Positions 1-10,137 of a DNA stretch of 46,790 nucleotides are shown one piece after another; within the stretch, counting starts at the first letter, position 1, and each line of letters starts with the position of its first letter. The stretch spans positions 1 through 46,790 of the forward strand of contig JAFDVW010000018.1 of NCBI GenBank assembly GCA_018268755.1. Reading direction: 5' to 3'. A program made the translations under genes and the position numbers. This DNA is from Acidobacteriota bacterium. Lineage in GTDB: Bacteria; Acidobacteriota; Terriglobia; Terriglobales; Acidobacteriaceae. The notes under the pieces are model-generated. The model was not told where the DNA came from. It saw nothing but the letters and a program-made list of their open reading frames with translations, and searched no databases.

Positions 1-1818
1 GACCAGCATGGCACCGCCATCATCTCCGGGGCCGCGCTGCTCAATGCTCTGGATTTGGCGAAAAAGGAAATTGCCGCCGTACGCATCGTGATCAACGGCG
101 CCGGCGCCGCCGCCATCGCCTCCGCCGAACATTATGTGCGCCTGGGCGCGACCCGGGAAAACATCATTCTGTGCGACACCCACGGCGTGATTTACAAAGG
201 GCGCGAGGAAGGCATGAACCGGCACAAGGAGCGCTTCGCCAGCGACACTCGCCTGCGCACCTTGACGGAGGTCATGCGTGACGCCGATGTCTTCATGGGC
301 TTTTCGGTGCGCGGGGTGGTCACCCGCGACATGGTGCGCTCCATGGCCGCGCAGCCTATCGTCTTCGCCATGGCCAATCCCGATCCCGAGATCAGCTATG
401 AAGACGCTAAAGCCAGCCGCAAAGACGTCCTCATTGCCACCGGCCGCTCCGACTATCCCAACCAGGTCAACAATGTGCTGGGTTTTCCCTTCATCTTCCG
501 CGGGGCCCTCGATGTGCACGCCACCTGCATCAATGAAGAGATGAAGCTGGCGGCCACGCGGGCGCTGGCGGCGCTGGCCAAGGAAGAAGTCCCCGATTCG
601 GTATGCCGGGCCTATGGGGTCGAGCGCATGACGTTTGGTCCCGACTATCTCATCCCCAAACCCTTCGATCCGCGCGTGCTGCTATGGGAAGCCGCCGCGG
701 TGGCCGATGCCGCCATGCGCAGCGGAGTCGCCCTGGAACCGGTGAAGTTGGACGATTATCGCGAGGACCTGGAGCGCCGCCTGGGCAAGACGCATGAGAT
801 TGCCCGGGTGATGATCCATAAGGCGCAGGTCCAGCCCAAGCGCGTGGTCTTTCCGGAAGGCGACAACGATCAGATTTTGCGCGCGGCGCATTGTCTGCTG
901 GAAGAGGAAATCGCCGTCCCCATCCTGCTGGGCGATCCCAACATCGTGCACACCCGCGCCGCCGTCCTCGGCCTGGCCCTCGGGCATGTGCGCATCATGG
1001 ATCCGGCCACCACGCTGGCCCGCGAAGACTACGTCGAAGAGCTGTTCCGGCTGCGGCAGCGCCGGGGCGTCACCCTGGCCGAGGCCCGCACTCTGCTCAA
1101 GGACCACAATATGTTCGCTTCCATGATGGTGCACATGGGCGACGCCGATGCCCTGGTGGCCGGGGTCACGCAGCACTTCCCGGACACCATCCGTCCCGCC
1201 TTGCAGATTGTGCGCATGCGGGAAGGTCTGCACCGCGTTTCCGGCTGTTATCCCATGATCATGCGCAACGGTAATCTGCTGTTTATGGCCGACACCAGCG
1301 TGAATATTGAGCCTACGGCGGAAGAGCTGGTGGAAATCGCGCTGTGCACGGCGGAAACCGCGCGCCGCTTTGACGTGGTGCCACGGGTGGCCATGCTATC
1401 GTTCTCCAGCTTCGGCAGCACCAAGCATCCGCAGTGCGAGAAAGTACGCAGGGCGGTCGAACTGCTTCACAAAGCCGATCCGGCCCTGGTGGTAGACGGA
1501 GAAATCATGGCCGATGCAGCGGTTTCCCCCGAAATGCTGGAGCAACTCTATCCCTTCAGTGCGCTGAAGGGCGGAGCCAATGTGCTCATCTTCCCCGATC
1601 TCAACTCCGCCAACATCGCAAGCAAGCTGTTGGCCAAGTTGGGGGGCGCAGAAATTCTGGGGCCCGTCCTGATGGGCATGAGCAAGCCGGTGCATCTGGT
1701 GACCCGCGGCGCGAAGGTGGAAGAGATTGTCAATGCCGCCGCCATCGCCGTGGTCGATGCGCAGGAACTGGCTTCCTCCCAACCCACACCGGCCGAGCCG
1801 GTGGAGATGCACGCTTAA
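1..1818 (+). CDS. maeB: NADP-type malic enzyme fused to phosphotransacetylase-like domain, 5' partial
   Basis: The gene begins before the window; its frame is open from base 1. MaeB-type enzymes convert malate to pyruvate and CO2 with reduction of NADP. The first visible residues, [17 protein letters not shown], belong to the conserved malic-enzyme motif, and a Rossmann motif [10 protein letters not shown] follows at about fragment residue 31. From about residue 280 ([15 protein letters not shown]) to the C-terminus the protein is a phosphotransacetylase-like domain. In this hybrid class that domain is usually catalytically dead and acts as an allosteric sensor of acetyl-CoA or acetyl phosphate (family knowledge). 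The visible 605 residues fit the roughly 750-residue family with the N-terminus missing. A strong hairpin terminator follows. The cofactor is inferred from the domain fusion, not from residues. Confidence 0.93.
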   Translation, partial: DQHGTAIISGAALLNALDLAKKEIAAVRIVINGAGAAAIASAEHYVRLGATRENIILCDTHGVIYKGREEGMNRHKERFASDTRLRTLTEVMRDADVFMGFSVRGVVTRDMVRSMAAQPIVFAMANPDPEISYEDAKASRKDVLIATGRSDYPNQVNNVLGFPFIFRGALDVHATCINEEMKLAATRALAALAKEEVPDSVCRAYGVERMTFGPDYLIPKPFDPRVLLWEAAAVADAAMRSGVALEPVKLDDYREDLERRLGKTHEIARVMIHKAQVQPKRVVFPEGDNDQILRAAHCLLEEEIAVPILLGDPNIVHTRAAVLGLALGHVRIMDPATTLAREDYVEELFRLRQRRGVTLAEARTLLKDHNMFASMMVHMGDADALVAGVTQHFPDTIRPALQIVRMREGLHRVSGCYPMIMRNGNLLFMADTSVNIEPTAEELVEIALCTAETARRFDVVPRVAMLSFSSFGSTKHPQCEKVRRAVELLHKADPALVVDGEIMADAAVSPEMLEQLYPFSALKGGANVLIFPDLNSANIASKLLAKLGGAEILGPVLMGMSKPVHLVTRGAKVEEIVNAAAIAVVDAQELASSQPTPAEPVEMHA

Positions 1819-1843
1819 GTCCGGAATCCGCCGTCCACAAACA

Positions 1844-1878
1844 AGAGAGGCTGTCTCGCTGGGCGAGACAGCCTCTCT
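1844..1878. terminator. bidirectional intrinsic terminator between maeB and the phosphofructokinase gene
   Basis: A perfect 15-bp inverted repeat, AGAGAGGCTGTCTCG and CGAGACAGCCTCTCT, surrounds a 5-nt loop. It is followed by a T-rich run on the plus strand (TCTTGCT) and by TTGTTTG on the minus strand. It lies between two convergent genes and probably ends both transcripts. Confidence 0.85.
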
Positions 1879-1900
1879 TCTTGCTCCCACTCAACCACTT

Positions 1901-3109
1901 CTATCCGGCTTCGCTGGTCATGATAAACAGCGGCTTCATCTCGAAGCTCTTATAGTGCGGGCGCAGCCGCTCCTGGTTGTAGTGCTCGCGAATATTGACC
2001 ACCTTCTTGGAGGCGATCACGGCATCGATGGGCATATTGTCATAGCGGCCATTCTTGAGCACCACCAGGCGCCCGTGGATTTTGCCCAGCACCAGATCCA
2101 GAGCCAGATTTCCATACGCCATGGGCACGATCGAATCAATCGCGTCGGGATCACCGCAGCGCACCAGATATCCGAGCTTCTGGTTCACCACATCGACGCT
2201 TTTGCCGCCGTTGTATTTGGGAGACAGCTCCTTTAGTTTTTCCGAGACCAGGTCGCCGATTCCCCCCAGCTTTTTGTGGCCGAAGGCGTCGGTAGTCTCC
2301 CGCTCAAAAACCATCTCGCCACCTTCAAACATGGCGCCCTCGGAGACCAGCACCACGGAATAGCGGCTTGGATTCTTAGCGCGGTCAGCCGCCATCAGCT
2401 CGGTCAGCCGCTCGATATCGAATTTGTGCTCCGGAATCACGCAGCGGTTGGCCGCGCCCGCCATGGTGGGCAGCATGGCGGTGAATCCGGCATAGCGGCC
2501 AAACACCTCCAGCACTAGAAAGCGCTCGTGCGAGCCGGCGGAAGTGCGCAGGCTGTTGGCCATGGCGATGGTGCGGGTCACACAGGTGCTGAAGCCGATG
2601 CAGTAGTCGGTGCCCGGCACGTCATTGTCCATGGTCTTGGGAATGGCCACGGTTTTGATGCCTTCCTGATAGAGGCGCACGGCATAGCTGAGAGTATCGT
2701 CGCCGCCGATGGGGATCAGATAGTCAATGCCCAGCCAGTCGATGTTCTTCAGGACTTCCGGAGTCAGGTCGTTTTTCTCGGCGCTATAAGCGCTTTGCAG
2801 GTGGGCGGGCACGCTTTGCTTCTTCACCTTGCTGGGATTGGTACGCGAGGTGTGCAGAAAGGTCCCGCCGGTGCGTCCGGCGCGGTTGACCAGCTCTTCG
2901 GTGAGGATCTGGAAGTTGTCGCTGTTGTCATAGTCCTTCTCGCGCACGATCTCCACCAGCCCGGCCCAGCCCCGGCGCAGGCCCAGCACTTTATAGCCTT
3001 CCCGCAGAGCGCGAATCGTAAGAGCGCGGATGGCAGGGTTCAGCCCCGGCACATCGCCGCCGCCGGTCAGAATGCCTATGACCCCTTTTCCGGAATTCAC
3101 ATTCGACAT
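1901..3109 (-). CDS. 6-phosphofructokinase family enzyme, probably pyrophosphate-dependent
   Basis: A 402-residue phosphofructokinase that phosphorylates fructose 6-phosphate in glycolysis. Visible motifs are GGGDVPGLNPAIR (residues 17-29), IGGDDTLS (about 134-141) and PKTMDNDVPGTDYCIGFST (157-175). ATP-dependent bacterial enzymes usually have Gly at the second position of the GGDG motif and no Lys before the TIDND loop. The GGDD plus PKT combination seen here is the signature of PPi-dependent enzymes, in which case the reaction is reversible. The open frame extends 47 codons upstream, but the ATG at 3109 has GAGG about 8 nt before it and starts the conserved domain, so it is preferred. The gene is monocistronic and convergent with maeB. 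The phosphoryl donor is an inference from two residues. Confidence 0.88.
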   Translation of the reverse strand: MSNVNSGKGVIGILTGGGDVPGLNPAIRALTIRALREGYKVLGLRRGWAGLVEIVREKDYDNSDNFQILTEELVNRAGRTGGTFLHTSRTNPSKVKKQSVPAHLQSAYSAEKNDLTPEVLKNIDWLGIDYLIPIGGDDTLSYAVRLYQEGIKTVAIPKTMDNDVPGTDYCIGFSTCVTRTIAMANSLRTSAGSHERFLVLEVFGRYAGFTAMLPTMAGAANRCVIPEHKFDIERLTELMAADRAKNPSRYSVVLVSEGAMFEGGEMVFERETTDAFGHKKLGGIGDLVSEKLKELSPKYNGGKSVDVVNQKLGYLVRCGDPDAIDSIVPMAYGNLALDLVLGKIHGRLVVLKNGRYDNMPIDAVIASKKVVNIREHYNQERLRPHYKSFEMKPLFIMTSEAG

Positions 3110-3265
3110 ACGTTTATCCTCGTGTTTTCCCGTGGAGGCAGTGGAATTCCTCTCCACGCGCTGATTTGAGACTTTTCGGGAACCGGACCGCCGGGCGTAA
3201 CGCGGCTCGCGGATGGCAGGCACTGACACTCCAGGCCGGCCAGTGGCCATCTACGAGCCATGCAT

Positions 3266-3403
3266 TTACTTCACCGCTGGGACCAGCAAAAGTACCAGCA
3301 GCACGATCAGGACCACACTGGCTAAGGTCACAAACATGGCATGGAATGGATGCCCATGGAAATAGGCCTCGCGACGGGCTTTGTCTACCAACCATCCGTG
3401 CAT
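3266..3403 (-). CDS. 45-residue single-span membrane protein
   Basis: A short gene with a near-ideal ribosome binding site: AAGGAGG lies 5 nt before the ATG at 3403. The product begins MHGWLVDKARREAYFHGHPF, a basic and histidine-rich cytoplasmic part. A hydrophobic stretch of about 20 residues follows (VTLASVVLIVLLVLLLVPAV) and the protein ends in Lys. This is the topology of a small single-pass inner-membrane protein. It lies upstream of the phosphofructokinase gene on the same strand, with a gap of about 155 bp. I recognise no family. The combination of Shine-Dalgarno site and membrane segment supports it being real. Confidence 0.6.
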   Translation of the reverse strand: MHGWLVDKARREAYFHGHPFHAMFVTLASVVLIVLLVLLLVPAVK

Positions 3404-3606
3404 AAGACCTCCTTCCCTTGCAGGAGTCTGCTTTCCGGGATCTTCCTGGCATACTTTCCGCGTCCGCTTCTATTGTGGCGGGAGAGCGAAAAGACCTTCC
3501 GTGACAAGAATTACCCGGGCGGGTGACGGAAATCACGCGGGAATGGTCGTAGGGTGAATCGCGTAGGGTTTGCCGGGCAGGTAAGGCGCTTGGCCACGGA
3601 CTAGAT

Positions 3607-3987
3607 CTAATTCCAGAATTGCCACCACTTCCTGGCGGGCAACGGCGAAGCCCCGGAAGACGCAATGCGACTGCGTAGTTCCAGGGCCTCGGAGCGAATT
3701 TCCTCTACCAGCTCCGGCGACTCACTGATCGTGTCCAGCTGACTAATGGCTTCCAGCCGGTCGGCGGCCAGGGCAAGATGGCGGTCGAGATCGCGGATCG
3801 GCCAGACGTAAGGGCGGCCGAGGAACAGCAAGATGCTGGCCGCCGCTCGAATCTCCTCATGGGAATCCTCGAGGTCGCGCTGAAGCGTTTTCTCGACCTG
3901 CTTGTGGAGCTGGGTCCTTTCGAACAAGCCGTCAAACCAATCGCCGGCTCCGTCGTTTTCCCACGGTAGTTTTCCCCACACGCCCAT
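3607..3987 (-). CDS. DUF4259 domain protein
   Basis: A 126-residue protein whose N-terminus MGVWGKLPWENDGAGDWFDGL matches the DUF4259 signature (M-G-x-W-G-x-x-x-F/W-E-N-D-x-A-x-D-W/F). This family of unknown function is usually 120-150 residues long and occurs as single genes in many soil bacteria. The open frame extends 30 codons further, but the ATG at 3987 is preceded by GGAGGG and begins exactly at the conserved motif. The middle is helical and charged, and the tail ends RKWWQFWN. No catalytic motif is visible. The 5' end lies close to the divergent membrane-protein gene at 4076, so the two share a short promoter region. Confidence 0.75.
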   Translation of the reverse strand: MGVWGKLPWENDGAGDWFDGLFERTQLHKQVEKTLQRDLEDSHEEIRAAASILLFLGRPYVWPIRDLDRHLALAADRLEAISQLDTISESPELVEEIRSEALELRSRIASSGASPLPARKWWQFWN

Positions 3988-4075
3988 GCGTCCCTCCGCC
4001 CGCCAGTCTACACTTCCGCGCAAGCGCGCAGCCGCGTGGCGGCTGGGCATGACTTCTGCTAGCATCGAATTCCCC

Positions 4076-4543
4076 ATGGAAGCCCTGACCTATCCCTATA
4101 AGCCCAAGGCCTGGAACATGGTGCTGGTCATTGTCTTTTTCGGAGCCTGCTTTCTGGTGGGATGGCATGTCTCCGGGAGCAACCACGAGCAGGTGGTCTT
4201 GGGCTGGCGCTTGTCGCCGGAGCAAGCCCGGGTGGTCTTTTCCGCCGCGGCCGGCGCCAGCTTCTTGTTTGTGATAGGAGGCGCGCTGGGACTTCGCGCC
4301 GCGCTCTCGGATTGGGGCCGCTTGACGCTGAATGCACAGGAGCTTTCCCTGCCCAAATATCCGTTCCTGCGCGTGCTGACTACCGTTCCCTTGCGAGATA
4401 TTCAGCGTCTCGAGCTGCAGGAGGTCAAACGCAAGCGGTTCTTGCACATCTACCACGCTAACGGACGGATCACAGTGACCGAGGCCCTGCTGCCCAGCCG
4501 GAAGGCATTTGACAAAGTGCGCGCCGCGCTGGAGCAGCGGTAA
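4076..4543 (+). CDS. small membrane protein with two TM segments and a C-terminal PH-like region
   Basis: A 155-residue protein of unknown function. Two hydrophobic helices are visible at about residues 13-32 (WNMVLVIVFFGACFLVGW) and 53-75 (VVFSAAAGASFLFVIGGALG). A soluble C-terminal part of beta-rich character follows (LTLNAQELSLPKYP, VPLRDIQRLELQEV, FLHIYHANGRITVTE). This layout resembles bacterial membrane proteins with a PH-like domain after a TM hairpin, but the match is only by pattern. The ATG at 4076 is chosen because the hydrophobic segment starts soon after; an in-frame ATG at 4049 is possible. The gene is divergent from DUF4259 and convergent with the aldo/keto reductase. Confidence 0.65.
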   Translation: MEALTYPYKPKAWNMVLVIVFFGACFLVGWHVSGSNHEQVVLGWRLSPEQARVVFSAAAGASFLFVIGGALGLRAALSDWGRLTLNAQELSLPKYPFLRVLTTVPLRDIQRLELQEVKRKRFLHIYHANGRITVTEALLPSRKAFDKVRAALEQR

Positions 4544-4560
4544 AGAACCGAAAGCAAAAC

Positions 4561-6067
<1,507 letters not shown>

Positions 6068-6071
<4 letters not shown>

Positions 6072-7021
6072 GGTTGGCCTCCAATGGGCGCAGTAAACAC
6101 GTAGTTGGTAGCTTCCAGGGGACGATGGCAGCCCACACATTCTGTCGTGAAGGCGGCATCTTTGCCGTAGGGCTTCAGATCCGCGCCCCGCCAACGCGCC
6201 CAGCCCCACCCCAGCGTGCTGGCATACTTCTGGCTGTCACGCACCATAAACTCCACCTGAAAGAACTGTCCTGGCCGCACGTTCCCGGCCCCGTCATTAA
6301 GTTCGAGCCATGCCACTTTGGCCAGGACCGCGCCGTCCGGCCAGGGATGAATGCGGTTCTCAGCGATGGCCCGCACCGCAATATCGTTGCCCAGAATCTG
6401 CCGCAGGGTGTGGTTATCGAAACGCTCGGTGCTGCTGATGGCCTGCCAGTTCTTGTAGTCCGCCGGGAAGGCGATGCCGTTGGGAGCGGGAGAGACTACC
6501 GGCGGGGCGCCACCCTGCACCCACTTGGCATACTGCGCATCGGCGGCCGCCTGTTCCGCCGGACCGGTGGCCGGATTACCCGCCGCCCTGCGCAAATACG
6601 CCTTCAACACCTGCAATTGCTCGGGCGTGATGCGGGCTTCGGGATGCAGTTTCTGGTAGGGGACCAGCGGCATCGCGCCCTGCTCAATCTGCGCCACCGA
6701 CTCAAATAAGGCCGCGTTCTGCTGCCCCTTGGGAAGTTTTCCCATTTCGGAAAAATTCAGGCGCGCCCGGGCCTGCTTCACATCGCGCGCCACCAGCCAG
6801 TAAGCCGGCGCCGGCTGATCAAACCACGAGAGTTTGGTTTCATTGGAGTGGCAGTTATAGCAGGCACTCTTCAGAATCGCCTTCACTTCGGGAGGAACAT
6901 CGACCTCTGAGGTGACCGGCGGGTGGGGCAGCGGAGGCCGCACAAATTGTATCCCGACAAAGAGTATGGCCAGTAGGAGAACAGCTTTCGCCAGCAACCG
7001 CAAACCCGGGCCAGTAGCCAT
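6068..7021 (-). CDS. haem-binding domain plus cytochrome P460 domain, periplasmic dihaem protein
   Basis: A 317-residue exported redox protein. An N-terminal membrane anchor (about residues 9-27, LLAKAVLLLAILFVGIQFV) precedes a haem-binding domain with CYNCH at residues 54-58 and the SNETKLSWFDQPAPAYWLVARDV pattern. From about residue 185 a cytochrome P460-type domain begins (IAFPADYKNWQAISSTERFDN) and ends in CVGCHRPLEATNYVF with CXXCH at 295-299. P460 enzymes carry a cross-linked c-type haem and oxidise hydroxylamine or related small molecules, but many soil homologues are uncharacterised. It is the first gene of an operon with the P460-like lipoprotein (4-nt GTGA overlap) and the aldo/keto reductase. 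Confidence 0.85.
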
Positions 7022-7279
7022 TTTTTATCCTAAAGATTGATATTGGGACATGCTCAGCTAACGCAGAAAGTGGGCCCTCTTCTCATTTCATCATGACCAT
7101 GGGAAGCTTGGAATTTTGGATGCCATGCGCAATCAGACGATTCACATCGTGGAAAAATATCTTGAGGCGGTTGGGCAAATCATGCCGCCGACCTTCCCCT
7201 TCACCGGCAGGTCATTAGAAAGTTCCCCAGCCAAACCTCCCGCGGCGGGGCCCCGTCCTCATGCAAGAGTGATCTTGAC

Positions 7280-8224
7280 TCAGGCCGAAGACCGGGCACA
7301 CCAGTCGAGGACCCGTAGGGCGCGCAGGGTGTTCCAGCGGCTGGGCAAGCCATCGCCATCCTCGAGCGTAAAGGGTGCCTGGCCGGGATGGGTGTTCTCC
7401 AGCAACCATCTGCCATCGGGCTGCTGTTTGCCCCGCAGCAAAGCGATGGCTTCCTGCATGCGCGGGTCTGGCTTCTCGCCCGTCGACCGGAAATAATCCA
7501 GGGCGCGCAGCACATCGTAACGCCAACGCACGGGAAAGGAGAATTGCAGCCACCCCGGGTCCACAACCGCCCCCGTGCTTTTGCGCCGGAACAACCTTCG
7601 CTCCAGTAGATACTCTTCCCCGCGTTTTCGCGCCGCCGTACATTCCGCGGGGCCGCCCTGGGCCTGCTCGTAGGCCCATAGTCCTTCCAGGACATTGATC
7701 GTGGTGTCAAACGACGAACGCACGGAACCGTTCTCCGCCTCGCAGTTCCAGCCGCCGTCTTCCAGCTGCTCGTGCAGCAGACGGGCCACGATCTCCTCGA
7801 CGTTCTGCCCAAAGTAGACGCCCAACGCCACCGTACGGCCATTGATGCAGGGCTCAACCTCGCCGCTGAAGAACGGCTGCCCGGCGTGCTCCCAGCAACA
7901 GTGTTCGCGGACCTGCTCCACGGCGTGGCGCACGCGGTCCGAGGCGGGATCGATCCCGAATTCCCATAACAGTTGCAGCGTCGGCAAGGTTGAAGTCCAG
8001 GGCTGGCCGCGCTCGCCGGCCTGGCGCTGGTACTCTCCGGGAAAGCATGCGCCGCCGGCCCATTGGCCGTCCTCTTGCAGCGCCAGCAGGCGGGCTCCCC
8101 AGCCTTGCTGCGCGATCTTTTGGCGCTCCGCCGTGATCTCTACATCCGGCGCGTGCGCCAGATCGCGCAACACCTGCCAGCGGATGGCCGGATCGGAATC
8201 CAGCAGCCAGTCTCGTACGGTCAT
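7280..8224 (-). CDS. prenyltransferase/squalene-cyclase-like alpha-toroid protein
   Basis: A 314-residue cytoplasmic protein without a signal peptide. It contains repeated helical units with the QxxDGxW pattern of terpene cyclase and prenyltransferase folds: LLALQEDGQWAGG, LLHEQLEDGGWNCE and LLRGKQQPDGRWLLEN. These proteins form an alpha/alpha toroid. Outside true cyclases the function is unknown, and no DXDD catalytic motif is visible. The start at 8224 (MTVRDWLLDSDPAIRWQVLRDL) is chosen because this conserved opening follows it; the 32 upstream codons look non-coding. The gene is divergent from the ArsR operon starting at 8350. Confidence 0.7.
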   Translation of the reverse strand: MTVRDWLLDSDPAIRWQVLRDLAHAPDVEITAERQKIAQQGWGARLLALQEDGQWAGGACFPGEYQRQAGERGQPWTSTLPTLQLLWEFGIDPASDRVRHAVEQVREHCCWEHAGQPFFSGEVEPCINGRTVALGVYFGQNVEEIVARLLHEQLEDGGWNCEAENGSVRSSFDTTINVLEGLWAYEQAQGGPAECTAARKRGEEYLLERRLFRRKSTGAVVDPGWLQFSFPVRWRYDVLRALDYFRSTGEKPDPRMQEAIALLRGKQQPDGRWLLENTHPGQAPFTLEDGDGLPSRWNTLRALRVLDWCARSSA

Positions 8225-8313
8225 GGGGGGACTATAGCATCCTCCCGCTTGCCCCTGGGAGCGTAGCGCGGACACGCTGGCCCGCGGCCCGTCCAGACCC
8301 TTCCTTACATGCC

Positions 8314-8344
8314 TTGACACGTATATTCCTTTCGAGGTATATAC
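8314..8344 (+). promoter_or_regulatory. ArsR promoter with overlapping palindromic operator
   Basis: TTGACA at 8314-8319 and TATATA at 8338-8343 are separated by 18 bp, a good sigma70-type promoter. A near-perfect palindrome fills the spacer and -10 box: GTATATTCCT at 8321-8330, loop TTCG, and AGGTATATAC at 8335-8344, matching at 9 of 10 positions. The expected transcription start falls on the GTG start codon at 8350, so the transcript is likely leaderless. Repressor binding here would block the promoter, which fits autoregulation by the ArsR protein encoded directly downstream (inference). Confidence 0.7.
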
Positions 8345-8349
8345 AAGAC

Positions 8350-8691
8350 GTGGAATCCGTTTTCGAAATCATCGCTGAACCCAACCGCCGCGCCATCCTG
8401 GCTTTGCTGGTCTCCGCCGAGCAGTCGGTGGGAGAGATCGAGCGCCGGCTGCGCATGCCGCAACCTACGGTCTCGAAGCACCTGCGCGTGTTGCGCGAGG
8501 CCGGCTTCGTCGAAGCCACGGTCGACGCGCAGCGCCGTCTTTACCGTTTGCGCCCCGAACCCTTACAAGAGCTGGATGCCTGGCTGGCCCCCTTCCGCCG
8601 TTTCTGGTCGGCGCACGTCGACGCTCTGGAGCGTCATCTCGACCGCATGCATGCCGCCCCAGGCACAAAGAAATCAAGGAGCAGGCAATGA
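8350..8691 (+). CDS. ArsR-family transcriptional regulator
   Basis: A 113-residue winged-helix repressor. The helix-turn-helix is visible as VGEIERRLRMPQPTVSKHLRVLREAGFVE (about residues 27-55), followed by the wing VDAQRRLYRLRPEPLQEL. No metal-binding ELCVCDL motif is present, so it is not a classical arsenic sensor. ArsR proteins next to SRPBCC genes usually respond to unknown small molecules. The GTG at 8350 is preferred to the TTG at 8314, because that TTG is the -35 box itself. The gene overlaps the next by ATGA (4 nt) and heads an operon of four genes to 10040. Confidence 0.88.
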   Translation: MESVFEIIAEPNRRAILALLVSAEQSVGEIERRLRMPQPTVSKHLRVLREAGFVEATVDAQRRLYRLRPEPLQELDAWLAPFRRFWSAHVDALERHLDRMHAAPGTKKSRSRQ

Positions 8692-9215
8692 CCGAAAAAT
8701 ACACGCCGGGACCGCCCGACGCGCAGGTACAAAGAAACGGGGACAAGTGGACGCTGATTCTGGTCCGTCAGTTGCGCCACTCCCCGGAGAAGGTGTGGCC
8801 GGCGTTGACCGATCCTCGCCAGGTGCGGGAATGGGCCCCCTTCGATGTCGAGGGCAACCTGGATGAAGTCGGAGCCACGGTGAAGCTCACCTGGGTGGGT
8901 GCGCCCGCCCCCATCGATACCAAAGTCAAGCAGGCCGATGCTCCCCGGCTTCTGGAGTATGGCGACATCCGTTGGCAACTGGAGCCGCGTGACGGCGGCA
9001 CCCGTCTCACGTTATGGACCCAGATCGACCGCCGTTTTGTTTCGATGGGCGCGGCCGGTTGGCACATCGCGCTGGATGTGCTGGACCATTTGCTTGCCGG
9101 CACACCCTTGGGGCGCATCGTAGGCGGCGACGCCATGAAGTTCGAGGGCTGGCAGCGGCTGAACGCCGAGTACGCCCAACACTTCGGCGTGGAGCCGCCT
9201 AAGTGGACAAAGTAA
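8688..9215 (+). CDS. SRPBCC (AHSA1-like) ligand-binding domain protein
   Basis: A 175-residue START/Bet v1-like protein. It has the typical opening of AHSA1 proteins: LVRQLRHSPEKVWPALTDPRQVREWAPFDVEGNLDEVGATVKLTW, with the W-x-A-L-T-D-P and hydrophobic beta-strand pattern. The fold forms a cavity for hydrophobic ligands. ArsR-SRPBCC pairs are common in soil bacteria, but their ligands are mostly unknown. It overlaps the ArsR stop codon by 4 nt (ATGA), so translation is coupled. The C-terminal half has the usual long helix (WHIALDVLDHLLAGTPLG). It is probably the ligand binder or effector of the module, but this is inference. Confidence 0.85.
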   Translation: MTEKYTPGPPDAQVQRNGDKWTLILVRQLRHSPEKVWPALTDPRQVREWAPFDVEGNLDEVGATVKLTWVGAPAPIDTKVKQADAPRLLEYGDIRWQLEPRDGGTRLTLWTQIDRRFVSMGAAGWHIALDVLDHLLAGTPLGRIVGGDAMKFEGWQRLNAEYAQHFGVEPPKWTK

Positions 9216-9234
9216 ATTGCGAGGAGACCCTGAC

Positions 9235-9474
9235 ATGCTCACACAGAGCGCGATGAAGAGCGCCACGGCACGATCAATTTTTCGCTGGATCCACATCCTG
9301 TTGGCCATCCCCATCATCGGATACATCTACAGCCCGTTTGAAAAACTTCCGGATTACGCTGGGCCAACCCGGTATATTTTTCTTCCCAGCATTCTGCTCT
9401 CCGGGCTCTGGATGTGGAAAGGGCATGTGGTGCGACGATTGCTTGCGAACAAACCAATGGGGGAAACGAAATGA
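9235..9474 (+). CDS. small two-span membrane protein
   Basis: A 79-residue protein with hydrophobic segments at about residues 16-32 (RWIHILLAIPIIGYIYS) and 45-62 (YIFLPSILLSGLWMWKG). The start ATG at 9235 has GAGGAG 9 nt upstream (9220-9225), and the open frame only adds six codons before it. Its stop overlaps the start of the DUF4256 gene (ATGA), and it lies 19 bp after the SRPBCC gene, so it belongs to the ArsR operon. I cannot assign a family. Small membrane proteins of this kind often accompany ArsR-SRPBCC pairs, but their role is unknown. Confidence 0.72.
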   Translation: MLTQSAMKSATARSIFRWIHILLAIPIIGYIYSPFEKLPDYAGPTRYIFLPSILLSGLWMWKGHVVRRLLANKPMGETK

Positions 9475-10040
9475 AAGCGACGGCAAGCGGGACCCTTTCC
9501 CGGAAGCAACAAGAAGATTTGCTCTTCACCTTGCAGGCCCGTTTTGAGAAGAACCAGGCACGTCATCCCGATCTAAACTGGGCCAAGGTACAGGCCCGCC
9601 TGGAAGCCCATCCGGAGAAGCTGTGGTCGCTCAGCGAAATGGAGCGCACCGGCGGCGAGCCGGACGTGGTCGGCCACGACCAGAAGACGGGAGAATATGT
9701 GTTTTATGATTGCGCCGAGGAAAGCCCGAAGGGCCGCCGCAGCCTGTGCTACGACCGCCAGGCGCTCAATTCCCGCAAGGAGCACAAGCCTAAGAGCAGC
9801 GCGCTCGACATGGCGGCCGAGATGGGCATCGAGCTGTTAAGTGAGGAACAATACCGCGCACTGCAAGAACTGGGCGAATTCGACAGCAAGACTTCCAGCT
9901 GGGTACGGACTCCTGCAAAGGTCCGCATGCTGGGCGGGGCGCTGTTTTGTGACCGCCGCTTCGACACGGTTTTCCTATATCACAACGGCGCGGAATCTTA
10001 TTACGCCGCCCGCGGATTCCGGGGATGCCTCAAGGTCTGA
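9471..10040 (+). CDS. DUF4256 family protein
   Basis: A 189-residue cytoplasmic protein matching DUF4256 from end to end. Visible blocks are LLFTLQARFEKNQARHPDLNW, LWSLSEMERTGGEPDVVG, YVFYDCAEESPKGRRSLCYD, LDMAAEMGIELLSEEQYRALQ and the C-terminal GGALFCDRRFDTVFLYHNGAESYYAARGFRG. The family has no known function. Its conserved Cys, Arg and Asp residues could form an active site, but none is proven. The gene overlaps the preceding membrane-protein gene by ATGA and ends the ArsR-led operon. Confidence 0.85.
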   Translation: MKATASGTLSRKQQEDLLFTLQARFEKNQARHPDLNWAKVQARLEAHPEKLWSLSEMERTGGEPDVVGHDQKTGEYVFYDCAEESPKGRRSLCYDRQALNSRKEHKPKSSALDMAAEMGIELLSEEQYRALQELGEFDSKTSSWVRTPAKVRMLGGALFCDRRFDTVFLYHNGAESYYAARGFRGCLKV

Positions 10041-10137
10041 ATTTCTCCACAAAGCTGGAACGATCTTCCCCGCCCTTTCTCCGCAAACAGCGCGCAGCTA
10101 AGAACGGGCGCCGCAATCTACAACTCTGCCATCTCCA

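Noticed and set aside
7116..7496. 126-codon plus-strand frame opposite the alpha-toroid gene
   Set aside because: Overlaps the 3' end of a gene with repeat motifs on the other strand; arginine- and serine-rich composition typical of a shadow frame.
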